From Lachnospiraceae bacterium (lineage in GTDB: Bacteria; Bacillota; Clostridia; Lachnospirales; Lachnospiraceae), in the NCBI GenBank assembly GCA_017540265.1, contig JAFYBJ010000004.1:62001-126000 (forward strand): a DNA stretch of 64,000 nt, in the 5' to 3' direction. Shown here piece by piece: positions 18,707-25,925 of this stretch. Position 1 is the stretch's first letter. Each line of letters starts with the position of its first letter. The position numbers and the translations under genes are program-made. The notes under the pieces were generated by a model. The model saw only the letters and a list, made by a program, of their open reading frames with translations, made no database searches and was not told the origin of the DNA.

Positions 18707-18892
18707 ATGGCAAGATGTGATGTATGCGGCAAGGGTCTGCATTTCGGAAATAATGTCAGCCATTCACACAGAAGATCAAATCACGTGTGGAAAGCAAATA
18801 TCAGAAATGTGAAATGTGTTGTTAACGGTACGCCCAAGCGTCTGCATGTATGCACGGGCTGCTTAAAGAGCGGTGCTGTGGAAAGAGCTTAA
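18707..18892 (+). CDS. rpmB: 50S ribosomal protein L28
   Basis: 61-aa L28 of the zinc-binding type: MARCDVCGKG plus a second pair, CTGCLKSG, supply four cysteines. The internal motif GNNVSHSHRRSNHVW is diagnostic. GGGAGGTG ribosome site. It is monocistronic, flanked by its own promoter and an intrinsic terminator, and is the only plus-strand gene in the first 33 kb. Confidence 0.97.
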   Translation: MARCDVCGKGLHFGNNVSHSHRRSNHVWKANIRNVKCVVNGTPKRLHVCTGCLKSGAVERA

Positions 18893-18924
18893 GCTCGCCG
18901 CACCTTTTGATAAGCTTGTGTTAA

Positions 18925-18953
18925 TTAAAAAAACTCCTTACGGAGTTTTTTTT
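18925..18953. terminator. Bidirectional intrinsic terminator between rpmB and the J-domain gene
   Basis: ACTCC (18933-18937), TTAC loop, GGAGT (18942-18946), extended by a flanking A-run on the left and a T-run on the right. It would work on both strands. Its right edge overlaps the stop codon of the convergent minus-strand gene. Confidence 0.85.
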
Positions 18954-19560
18954 ATGCCCTTCTCGATGTATCGAGGCCGAAGCTTTCGGCAATAGCCTCA
19001 TATTCATCCTTTATCTTTATGATCATTTCCTTGTCACCGCACATATTATCGGGATGATATATCCGCATCAGATCCTTATATCTTTTCTTTAAAGCCACGG
19101 CGCTGTTCACGCCCCTGAAGAAAAGCCCTTTCTCATATCTCAAAGCCTCGGACTGTTCTGTCTTTTCATTCCTCATCTGCTTTAAGAGCTTTTTCTGTCT
19201 GTCTATATCTGCATAAGAGGACCTTATGGATTCCTTATCGGTTTCAAGCATGGCATAGGCGCGCTCTATGATCTTTCTGCGTTTGTCGAGATATTTCTTA
19301 TCGTCCTTAAGGCGTTTCCTCTCGTATTCGGCGCTCTCCCGCATCTCCTTCATCTTAAAGGCGATGCTGTCAGCTTCCTTTTCAAGCCGCCTCCTGTCCT
19401 CCGCAAGTTCCCTTTCCCTTCTCTCGAGATCTTCCTTTTTTGCATCTATGATATCTTTTTCGTTATTTAATTTTACTTTTTCCGCAAAAAGCCTGCGTCT
19501 GTATTCCTCAAGGGCTTCAGGCGTCAAAGGGATCTTTCCTCTTTCATCAGGCGAGGCCAA
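18952..19560 (-). CDS. Coiled-coil protein with C-terminal J-like domain
   Basis: 202-aa protein. Residues ~10-145 are an almost continuous charged coiled coil (Lys/Glu/Arg-rich heptads). Residues ~155-200 look like the core of a DnaJ J-domain, with the HPD tripeptide in LKKRYKDLMRIYHPDNMCGD followed by IKDEYEAIAES. No zinc or substrate domain is present, so it is not classical DnaJ; it may recruit DnaK to a specific site. The start is TTG (19558-19560) with GGAG 8 nt upstream, 2 nt after the gerW stop, so the two are translationally linked. Confidence 0.72.
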   Translation of the reverse strand: MASPDERGKIPLTPEALEEYRRRLFAEKVKLNNEKDIIDAKKEDLERRERELAEDRRRLEKEADSIAFKMKEMRESAEYERKRLKDDKKYLDKRRKIIERAYAMLETDKESIRSSYADIDRQKKLLKQMRNEKTEQSEALRYEKGLFFRGVNSAVALKKRYKDLMRIYHPDNMCGDKEMIIKIKDEYEAIAESFGLDTSRRA

Positions 19561-19562
19561 GC

Positions 19563-19958
19563 TTAAATCTCCGTATCATCCGGAAATGCGGCATCCTTTG
19601 CATCTTCCTTATCCACAGTGACCGCACCCCTGCTCTTAACCTTATCAATGACTTCCGGTATCAGGTCGACTATACGGCTTACCGAATCGGCATTTTTAAC
19701 GCTCATTATCTTTGCGTGCCCGTTCTGTATTATGAGCACGGCAGATGCAGTGAGCTTTGCGTTCATGCCGCCGGCGCCGGAATTCTTTTTATCCCTGGAT
19801 ACGGATCCCGCTGCCACTCCGAAGGAAACATCCACAAGAGGGATTATCACGGCATCATCAAGCTTTACTGGTTCACCGATAACAGTCTTTGAACTGATCA
19901 GCTTATCCATGTTCTTCAAAAGAGAATCGGTTACGTTTGTTATATTATTGTCTGCCAT
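19563..19958 (-). CDS. gerW: GerW/YtfJ-family sporulation protein
   Basis: 131 aa. The family core is visible at about 22-55: SSKTVIGEPVKLDDAVIIP, then VSFGVAAG, with a Gly-rich loop GAGGMNAKLTASAV. In B. subtilis YtfJ/GerW is needed for normal spore germination; role here inferred. It directly follows the DUF2953 gene, the same ytfI-ytfJ pairing as in Bacillus. Confidence 0.88.
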   Translation of the reverse strand: MADNNITNVTDSLLKNMDKLISSKTVIGEPVKLDDAVIIPLVDVSFGVAAGSVSRDKKNSGAGGMNAKLTASAVLIIQNGHAKIMSVKNADSVSRIVDLIPEVIDKVKSRGAVTVDKEDAKDAAFPDDTEI

Positions 19959-20930
19959 TTAGGTCTCCTCCCGTTTCAGCAGCTTTATGAATTTCTTTAA
20001 TTTCTTATCCGTTATGATAAGAAGTGCATTCCACACTATAGGGAAAAGCGGAAAGGAAAATCTCATGAAGAGCTCTCCTTTTATATCATCATCTCCCTGT
20101 CCGGCGTCTATATCGGCCCTCGCCTTTATCTCATCAAGAAGCGGGAGCAGCATTCCTGCAGCCTCCCAAACTTTCGCCACCTTTTCCGGATCGTCCGATG
20201 AAAGATAAAAATATATGTCCGTACGTTTCGGTCTTAAGGGCTTTAATGCCCCCTTAAGGCGCTTCTTAAGCTTTTTAAGACTTTCATCCGCACCTTTACT
20301 GTTTAATATGCGGTCATAATACTCTATGGTATTAAAGGCCTCTTCAAATTTCTTTTCCGCTTTATCTTCAAACTCATCGACGGTAAAAGGAATATCCGTA
20401 AGGGTATCTTCAAGCTTATCCGCAGCCTTTTCGCATTTTTTGATAAGATCCCTTATCCGCGCTTTTAACGACCGCTTTTTCTTCCTGTTCCCTAAAGATG
20501 CTTTTTTTCCGGATCTCTCTTCCTGCGAAACATCATTTTCAGGAAAAGATTCTTTTATATCTTCCGGAACAGAAAGGTCAGAAGGTTCATCCTCAGGCTT
20601 TTCATGCGGCTCATCCTCAAACTTTTCATTCAGCTCATCATCAGACTCATCCTCAGGCTTTTCCTTCCCCTTCTTTCCGGGCTTCTCATAGACCTTTATG
20701 CCAAACACTCTGGCTGTTATCTTAAGGCCATCCTCATACACGGCTCTTATGCGCAGCGCATGGAAGAAATAATGTAAAAGCACATCAACCTTAAGACTTT
20801 CCTTCTTTCCTGCCCTTAACCTTATCCCGAAGGGCCAGAACAAAAGAAGGAGTATGATAAGGATAAGCAGCAAAAGTATCGCCGCAAGCACGATGCCTGT
20901 TATCTTTAGCACCGACAAAAATACCGTCAT
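19959..20930 (-). CDS. DUF2953 (YtfI-like) membrane protein
   Basis: 323 aa. One N-terminal membrane helix (about 8-34, rich in Leu/Ile), then a domain containing ALRIRAVYEDGLKITARVFGIKVY. A long acidic low-complexity stretch at about 85-165 has repeated Glu-Asp/Glu-Lys-Pro units. A C-terminal part has the DUF2953-like TDIYFYLSSDDPEKVAKVW. Function unknown. Its ATG overlaps the upstream stop (ATGA), indicating coupling, and gerW follows immediately. Confidence 0.8.
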   Translation of the reverse strand: MTVFLSVLKITGIVLAAILLLLILIILLLLFWPFGIRLRAGKKESLKVDVLLHYFFHALRIRAVYEDGLKITARVFGIKVYEKPGKKGKEKPEDESDDELNEKFEDEPHEKPEDEPSDLSVPEDIKESFPENDVSQEERSGKKASLGNRKKKRSLKARIRDLIKKCEKAADKLEDTLTDIPFTVDEFEDKAEKKFEEAFNTIEYYDRILNSKGADESLKKLKKRLKGALKPLRPKRTDIYFYLSSDDPEKVAKVWEAAGMLLPLLDEIKARADIDAGQGDDDIKGELFMRFSFPLFPIVWNALLIITDKKLKKFIKLLKREET

Positions 20931-21199
20931 AAACCGTAATACTCCATAGCGGCATATGCCAGATATCTTTCCACGGACTCCCTGCCGTCGGCTATACCGG
21001 TCACATGGATCATTTTTTCCCTGTAATACTTTTTATCAAGTTCCTCGGACTTCATCGCTTCGGGTTTTCCCGTGTCCATATTCATATAAATGACATAAAG
21101 CCCTTTTACCTTATCGCCTTTTATAAAACGCTCGCATAAGGAAAAGCGTTCTTTTTTCAGCGCCGGGCTTAAAAAGAGAGCAGGATCAAATTCTATCAT
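20927..21199 (-). CDS. Small protein coupled to Nudix hydrolase, function unknown
   Basis: About 90 aa (starting MIEFDPALFLSPALKKERF), no membrane segment and no motif I recognise. The longer open frame runs inside the Nudix gene. The ATG at 21197-21199 overlaps the Nudix 3' end and has a G-rich AGAGGGGGA site, so I prefer it. Its stop overlaps the ytfI-like start. It is conserved in layout only; no function is assigned. Confidence 0.6.
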   Translation of the reverse strand: MIEFDPALFLSPALKKERFSLCERFIKGDKVKGLYVIYMNMDTGKPEAMKSEELDKKYYREKMIHVTGIADGRESVERYLAYAAMEYYGL

Positions 21200-21635
21200 T
21201 TTCCCACAGTCCCCCTCTGTAAAGGCTCTGGTAATAAGAATATGCCCGTTCAAGTATCTGCTTTTCATTTGGAAATTTCAAAAGATGAACAGCCTCATGA
21301 AATTTGTAAAAGCCGGAATCAGCAAAATACTCCTCCCTTTGAGGGCGGCTGAAATAGCTTTTCCCCTTCATAAGATACCAGTAAACTTCCTTTGTGACCG
21401 TATCCTCCGGCACTGTGAAGCTGTAATCCGTACTTCCTACAAAGTTGACTATGGAAGCATCGGCACCGGTCTCTTCCTTAACTTCCCTTAAGGCTGTAGC
21501 CGGATACGTCTCGCCCGGTTCAACTGTACCCTTAGGCAGAACCCATCCCTCATAGCGCTTCCTGTAATTCTTATATAAGAGTAATATCTTTCCTCTGAAA
21601 ACAACAACACCGCCGCAGCTGACTGCCTCTATCAT
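21186..21635 (-). CDS. Nudix hydrolase
   Basis: About 149 aa. The Nudix box (GTVEPGETYPATALREVKEE) is complete and follows the family lead-in YEGWVLPKGT. The substrate cannot be told from sequence; the Ap4A- or ADP-ribose-type families are possible. The start at 21633-21635 has AAGGAG 8 nt upstream; an earlier ATG in frame lacks a site. First gene of a tightly overlapping five-gene run ending with the J-domain gene. Confidence 0.88.
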   Translation of the reverse strand: MIEAVSCGGVVVFRGKILLLYKNYRKRYEGWVLPKGTVEPGETYPATALREVKEETGADASIVNFVGSTDYSFTVPEDTVTKEVYWYLMKGKSYFSRPQREEYFADSGFYKFHEAVHLLKFPNEKQILERAYSYYQSLYRGGLWENDRI

Positions 21636-21665
21636 ATCGCAGCTCCTTTCGACGCGCATGCATAC

Positions 21666-22670
21666 TTAAGAGGTATTATAATTTATTTGGAGGCGTATTG
21701 CAAACTCCGGAAGTACCGATACATGCCCCGAAGGGATGCTTTTAAGAAGTGCCGCATGAATGTCACGTATATTCTCCGGCATATCCTCCGGGAGCACTTT
21801 TTCAAACTCCAGACGTACCGCTGCAAGAGCCTGATGCTTTAATCCCCTGTAGGGATGTCCGCCGTATTTGACGTCCCCCGCAAGCGGATGTCCCACAGAG
21901 GCTAAATGAGCCCTTATCTGATGTGACTTGCCGCTTATAAGTTCCACCATAAGAAGGCTGTGCCCGTCTGAATATTCAAGAGGCACTATCCTTGTTTTTA
22001 TATGTCTGCTCTCATCACCTGAGCTCACCACCTTAACCTTATTGCTCCGCTCGTCCTTTTTTATATATCCGTCCAGAATAAGCTCTTCTTTTATCTCCCC
22101 TTCACATAAGGCAAGGTAATACTTTCTGACAAAATGCCTCCTTATGCATTCATCAAAGAAACGGCTTGCGGCATATGTCTTTGCGCACATGAGAAGCCCC
22201 TCCGTATTGCGGTCAAGGCGGTTGCAAACCGAAGGACTGTAGGTATCCTGCCTGCCGTATCTTTCCTCGCAATAGAGCTTTAAGATATCATTTGCACTTT
22301 CATTTTTGCTTCCGTCCGGCACGGAAAGCATCCCTGCAGGCTTATGCATAAAGAGGATATCCGCATCCTCATATATGATCTTTGGAAGAGCATGGTTTTT
22401 TTTATTTTTAACATCCGCATTGTTTTTGTCATTAATAACCGCGTTATTATGCCCGCTTAATTTTTCATAAGTCTCATCGGAAAAATACAGCCTTACGGTA
22501 TCATCTTCATTAAGCTTTTCATTTCCCCCGGCTTTTTTCCCGTTAAGGACGATATTCTTTTTTCTTAACATCTTATAAATAAAAGAAGTCCCTGCCTCAG
22601 GCAGGAGCTTATTCAGATATTTGTCGAGCCTCTGCCCGGCATCCTTCCTTTCGATGATCTTTTCTTTCAT
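21666..22670 (-). CDS. RluA/RluD-family pseudouridine synthase
   Basis: 334 aa. N-terminal S4 RNA-binding domain (about 10-65; RLDKYLNKLLPEAGTSFIYK). An Asn/Lys-rich linker is followed by the catalytic domain, with the active-site Asp in VCNRLDRNTEGLLMCAKT and the later motifs KYYLALCEG and SGKSHQIRAHLASVGHPLAG. It probably modifies 23S rRNA; the exact uridine cannot be assigned. Confidence 0.92.
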   Translation of the reverse strand: MKEKIIERKDAGQRLDKYLNKLLPEAGTSFIYKMLRKKNIVLNGKKAGGNEKLNEDDTVRLYFSDETYEKLSGHNNAVINDKNNADVKNKKNHALPKIIYEDADILFMHKPAGMLSVPDGSKNESANDILKLYCEERYGRQDTYSPSVCNRLDRNTEGLLMCAKTYAASRFFDECIRRHFVRKYYLALCEGEIKEELILDGYIKKDERSNKVKVVSSGDESRHIKTRIVPLEYSDGHSLLMVELISGKSHQIRAHLASVGHPLAGDVKYGGHPYRGLKHQALAAVRLEFEKVLPEDMPENIRDIHAALLKSIPSGHVSVLPEFAIRLQINYNTS

Positions 22671-22702
22671 CTGTCCAAAACCCGTATGCAGTGTCCGTGA
22701 TC

Positions 22703-23266
22703 CTAAAGTGATATATCAAGCATAAGCTGCTTTATCGCAGTGCGCCTTTCCTCATCCGGTTCAGGCGTTGCATTTGCGAGAGCTTTTAAAAATTTATCCT
22801 CTTCTTTCATAAACCTTGAAGAACAGCCTTTAATTCCCTGCGCCCTGAAAAATTTATCCGTATGTTCTTCCGCCTTCTTTACATCACACTTTTCATCATT
22901 TAACAGTGCCGTGACCCCATCCTTCCTGATAAATAAAACACTTACGGGATAGGAGATTTCGTAGGAAGTTATATAAAGATCATAAAGCAGCTCTGTATCT
23001 TTAACAGCCTGAACTTCCGTGACCTTATCCCTAAGACCGGCGCTGCAGGAATACTTCTCCGCTTTTGTAAACATTACCGACGATACAAGAAACTTTGCAG
23101 AAGGCAGAAATCCCAGAACCGCCACTATAGTAAGATAATTCTTCCTGCTTCCGCTTATGAATATACCAAGCGCCAGGACCATAAAAGAAAGCAGAAAAAG
23201 CACCAGCGTATGGATATACTCCCTCTTTTTTCTTGCTTTTATATTTCCGTATTCACCCTTTTTCAT
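22703..23266 (-). CDS. Two-helix membrane protein, unknown function
   Basis: 187 aa. A basic N-terminus (KKGEYGNIKARKKREY), then two membrane helices at about 20-38 and 45-63. The cytoplasmic C-terminal ~120 residues have no motif I recognise. Good ribosome spacing; co-directional with its neighbours. It may be a lineage-restricted conserved protein; no function assigned. Confidence 0.6.
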   Translation of the reverse strand: MKKGEYGNIKARKKREYIHTLVLFLLSFMVLALGIFISGSRKNYLTIVAVLGFLPSAKFLVSSVMFTKAEKYSCSAGLRDKVTEVQAVKDTELLYDLYITSYEISYPVSVLFIRKDGVTALLNDEKCDVKKAEEHTDKFFRAQGIKGCSSRFMKEEDKFLKALANATPEPDEERRTAIKQLMLDISL

Positions 23267-23318
23267 TCTTTTTTCTCCTGTTCTCCGGTGCTAAGGCTGC
23301 AAAATAAGAAGAAATCCT

Positions 23319-24071
23319 TCACCATAAAATCCGAAGTATAAGCTCCGAAGGTATGAGCTTGCACAGCAGGTAAAACAGCTTCATGGGTATGCCGTATACG
23401 GATACACCCCGCCCCCCTGCCGCATCTTTCAAAGCCTTTTTAACAACCTTACTGTCCTTAGCCATAAAAACTTTTTTATAAGGCTTTAATTTTTCATATT
23501 TCTGCGCCCCGTCAAAAAAACCGGTGTCCACACAGCCGGGACATACCGCACAGACCCTTATGCCGTCTTTTCTTAACTCCCTTGACAGCGATCGTGAAAA
23601 AGAATAAACATAAGCCTTTGATGCCGAATATACAGAGAAATATGGCTGAGGCAAAAAGGCGGCCGCACTTGCAAGATTGATGATCCCGGCCCCCTTATGC
23701 ATATAGGGCAGACAAAGAGATGTCATTGCTGTAAGCCCTCTGCAGTTTATATCGCACATGGAAACACTCTCGCAGACAGTCATCTGCCTAAAGCCGCCCA
23801 TAAGTCCTGAACCGGCGCTGTTTACCAAAAGCACGATCTCAGGACTTATCTTTGCAAGCATGTTTTTTATCTTTTCAAGGCCGCTGTCATTAGAAAGATC
23901 GGCAGAAATACACAGGCAGGGCATGGATATACAAGCTGCCGTCTTTTTTAATTTTTTTTCATTCCTTCCTATAAGCCACAGCATATCAATTTTCCGGTAG
24001 AATTTTTTTGCATATAAGGCAAAACATCTTCCCATTCCGGAACCTGCGCCCGTGATAAGAGCAATCTTCAT
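23319..24071 (-). CDS. Short-chain dehydrogenase/reductase (SDR)
   Basis: About 250 aa. NAD(P)-binding motif TGAGSGMGRCFALYA at the N-terminus, NSAGSG (NNAG equivalent) at about 88, the catalytic Ser region and YSASKAY (YxxxK) at about 150, and PGCVDTGFF after it. Substrate unknown. The frame opens earlier, but MKIALITGAGSG is the family start. It is preceded by a terminator and is therefore a separate unit from the coaD run. Confidence 0.88.
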   Translation of the reverse strand: MKIALITGAGSGMGRCFALYAKKFYRKIDMLWLIGRNEKKLKKTAACISMPCLCISADLSNDSGLEKIKNMLAKISPEIVLLVNSAGSGLMGGFRQMTVCESVSMCDINCRGLTAMTSLCLPYMHKGAGIINLASAAAFLPQPYFSVYSASKAYVYSFSRSLSRELRKDGIRVCAVCPGCVDTGFFDGAQKYEKLKPYKKVFMAKDSKVVKKALKDAAGGRGVSVYGIPMKLFYLLCKLIPSELILRILW

Positions 24072-24117
24072 ATTTATCCCAATCCGTAAAATACCTTTCG
24101 CTGTCCCTGCTATAAAA

Positions 24118-24143
24118 AACGGCGGCAATCATATGCCGCCGTT
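24118..24143 (-). terminator. Intrinsic terminator after the parE-coaD run
   Basis: 10-bp perfect stem (AACGGCGGCA / TGCCGCCGTT) with a 6-nt loop. On the minus strand it is followed by a T-run at 24117-24112. Confidence 0.9.
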
Positions 24144-24162
24144 CTAAAGCAGATATTATATC

Positions 24163-24831
24163 TTAATTTTCTTCCGGAAGATTCAGGGAAATACCTCCCT
24201 GCTCAGGCGCTTCTTCAGCCTGGGCGTTTGCCGCCTGAAGGTTTTCCTTCACTTCATTAAGGACCTTTGTAAGCGAATCTACAAGATGACCGGAATTTCT
24301 GGTGGTTTCATTTATCGTATCATTGATAAGAGCCTGCATGTAGCTCATCTGCTCATTCATATACTGCTGGAAACCCGTATATACCCTGTATTCATAATCC
24401 TCTGCATCACGCACGATCTCATCTGCCTCGGCATTTGCATCGGCAATGATCTTTTCTGCGTGGCGCTTTGCATCATTTATCAGAGCTTCCGCATTTTCAT
24501 TTGCCCTCTGGCTTATTTCGCTCTCGGAAAGAAGGCTGCTCATCTTCTCTGCCACATCAGCCTTAAGCTGCTCAGATTCATCCCTCGCCTCTTTTCTGAT
24601 GCGGTCTGCCTCTTCGCGGGCCTCGCTTAAGATGAGATCCTTTTTCTCATACATCTCCGCATAGCCCCTGACCTCTTCAGGAGTATTCTTCCTTAATTCT
24701 CCCACCAGATCAAGAAGCTCGTCCCTGTCTATCTTTATCATTTCCGGATGGATGACACCGGGCTTGCAGGAATTTACAAGCTCCTCTATATCATCTATCG
24801 TCTTCATTATCCTCAGTTTTGACTTAGCCAT
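24163..24831 (-). CDS. Coiled-coil protein (DivIVA/ATPase-subunit-like), unknown function
   Basis: 222 aa, highly acidic and helical. An N-terminal ~70 residues contain MKTIDDIEELVNSCKP. Then comes a long Ala/Glu/Arg coiled coil with regular ADEI/ADRI heptads (about 70-145), resembling V-ATPase E/H or DivIVA-like proteins, and a C-terminal helix bundle. Such genes sit next to coaD in related genomes as far as I recall, usually called ATPase. It has no nucleotide-binding motif, so it is not itself an ATPase. A cell-division or polar scaffold role is only a guess. Confidence 0.6.
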   Translation of the reverse strand: MAKSKLRIMKTIDDIEELVNSCKPGVIHPEMIKIDRDELLDLVGELRKNTPEEVRGYAEMYEKKDLILSEAREEADRIRKEARDESEQLKADVAEKMSSLLSESEISQRANENAEALINDAKRHAEKIIADANAEADEIVRDAEDYEYRVYTGFQQYMNEQMSYMQALINDTINETTRNSGHLVDSLTKVLNEVKENLQAANAQAEEAPEQGGISLNLPEEN

Positions 24832-24849
24832 CTGAAGCTCCTTTTAAAC

Positions 24850-25359
24850 TTAGCCTTCCGGATTGCCTGTATTCCGAATCTTTTTAAATTTTTCTTCTAT
24901 GAGAGGGATCTCAAATTCAGGCACAAATTGAGAAAGATCCCCGTTGAAAGCGGCTATCTCTTTTACGGAAGATGAACTGAGGTAGGAATAATCAAGACTT
25001 GTGGTAAGGAATATCGTATCCACATCATCATCGGATAATTTCCTGTTCGTCTGGGCATTCTGCAACTCATATTCAAAGTCCGTTATCGCACGAAGCCCTC
25101 TTATGATGATATGTACGTCCTGCCGTTTGCAATAATCAACAAGCAGACCGCTAAACTGATCCACCCTCACATTCTTAAGCTCCGAAGTCGCTTCGCAAAG
25201 TATTTTAACACGTTCATCCGTTGAAAACAACGGAGATTTTGCCTTATTGTCAAGAACCGATACTATCAGTTCATCAAACATTCTTGATGCACGTTTTATC
25301 ACATCAAGATGACCATAGGTCATGGGATCAAAGCTTCCCGGATAGATCGCTTTTTTCAT
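24850..25359 (-). CDS. coaD: Phosphopantetheine adenylyltransferase
   Basis: 169 aa. Penultimate step of coenzyme A synthesis. N-terminal [18 protein letters not shown] carries the T/HxGH nucleotidyltransferase motif. [16 protein letters not shown] and the C-terminal [16 protein letters not shown] are also typical. The start overlaps the rsmD 3' end by about 32 nt; the GAAAGGAAG site lies inside rsmD. Confidence 0.96.
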   Translation of the reverse strand: MKKAIYPGSFDPMTYGHLDVIKRASRMFDELIVSVLDNKAKSPLFSTDERVKILCEATSELKNVRVDQFSGLLVDYCKRQDVHIIIRGLRAITDFEYELQNAQTNRKLSDDDVDTIFLTTSLDYSYLSSSSVKEIAAFNGDLSQFVPEFEIPLIEEKFKKIRNTGNPEG

Positions 25360-25912
25360 CCGGACTTCCTTTCTTCAAAAAAACATGTTTATTGGTCTTA
25401 TATGATTTCTCCCTGATAATATCAAATCCAAGCTCATTTGCAAAGGAAAAATCTCTTTCTATTGCTTCTTCTATTATGATGAGGGTATCCGTATCAACAG
25501 CCCTGGACTTTGCCGCCGCAGCCAGTATCTGCTCATCCGTCCCCTTTCCGTAAGGGGGATCTGCAAATATCACATCTGCCCTCTCCCTTATGCTGTAAGC
25601 AAGCGCCGTGACGGCATCCTGTTTTAGAACAAGACTTTTATTGACAAAGCCCGTATGTTTCAGGTTTTCCTCTATACACTTTACGGCACTGTTATCGTTA
25701 TCAATAAAATAAACTTTACCGGCACCTCTGGAAAGAGCCTCTATGCCTATCTGTCCGCTTCCCGCGCACAGATCGATCAAAACCGCTCCCGGCACCTCAC
25801 TCTGAAGGATATTAAATAGTGTTTCCTTTATCCTGTCCGTTGTGGGACGTGTGGTCATCCCCGCCGGAGTTTTTAAAAGAAGACTCCTCGCACTTCCTGC
25901 TATAACACGCAA
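25328..25912 (-). CDS. rsmD: 16S rRNA (guanine966-N2)-methyltransferase
   Basis: About 195 aa. The N-terminal [17 protein letters not shown], followed by [16 protein letters not shown], is the RsmD signature. SAM motif [20 protein letters not shown] and catalytic FADPPYGKG are present. The start is a TTG at 25910-25912, with AAAGGAGG 7 nt upstream and the correct family N-terminus. The rsmD-coaD pair is conserved in Firmicutes. Confidence 0.94.
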   Translation of the reverse strand: MRVIAGSARSLLLKTPAGMTTRPTTDRIKETLFNILQSEVPGAVLIDLCAGSGQIGIEALSRGAGKVYFIDNDNSAVKCIEENLKHTGFVNKSLVLKQDAVTALAYSIRERADVIFADPPYGKGTDEQILAAAAKSRAVDTDTLIIIEEAIERDFSFANELGFDIIREKSYKTNKHVFLKKGSPDEKSDLSGKL

Positions 25913-25925
25913 AATCCATCCTCCT

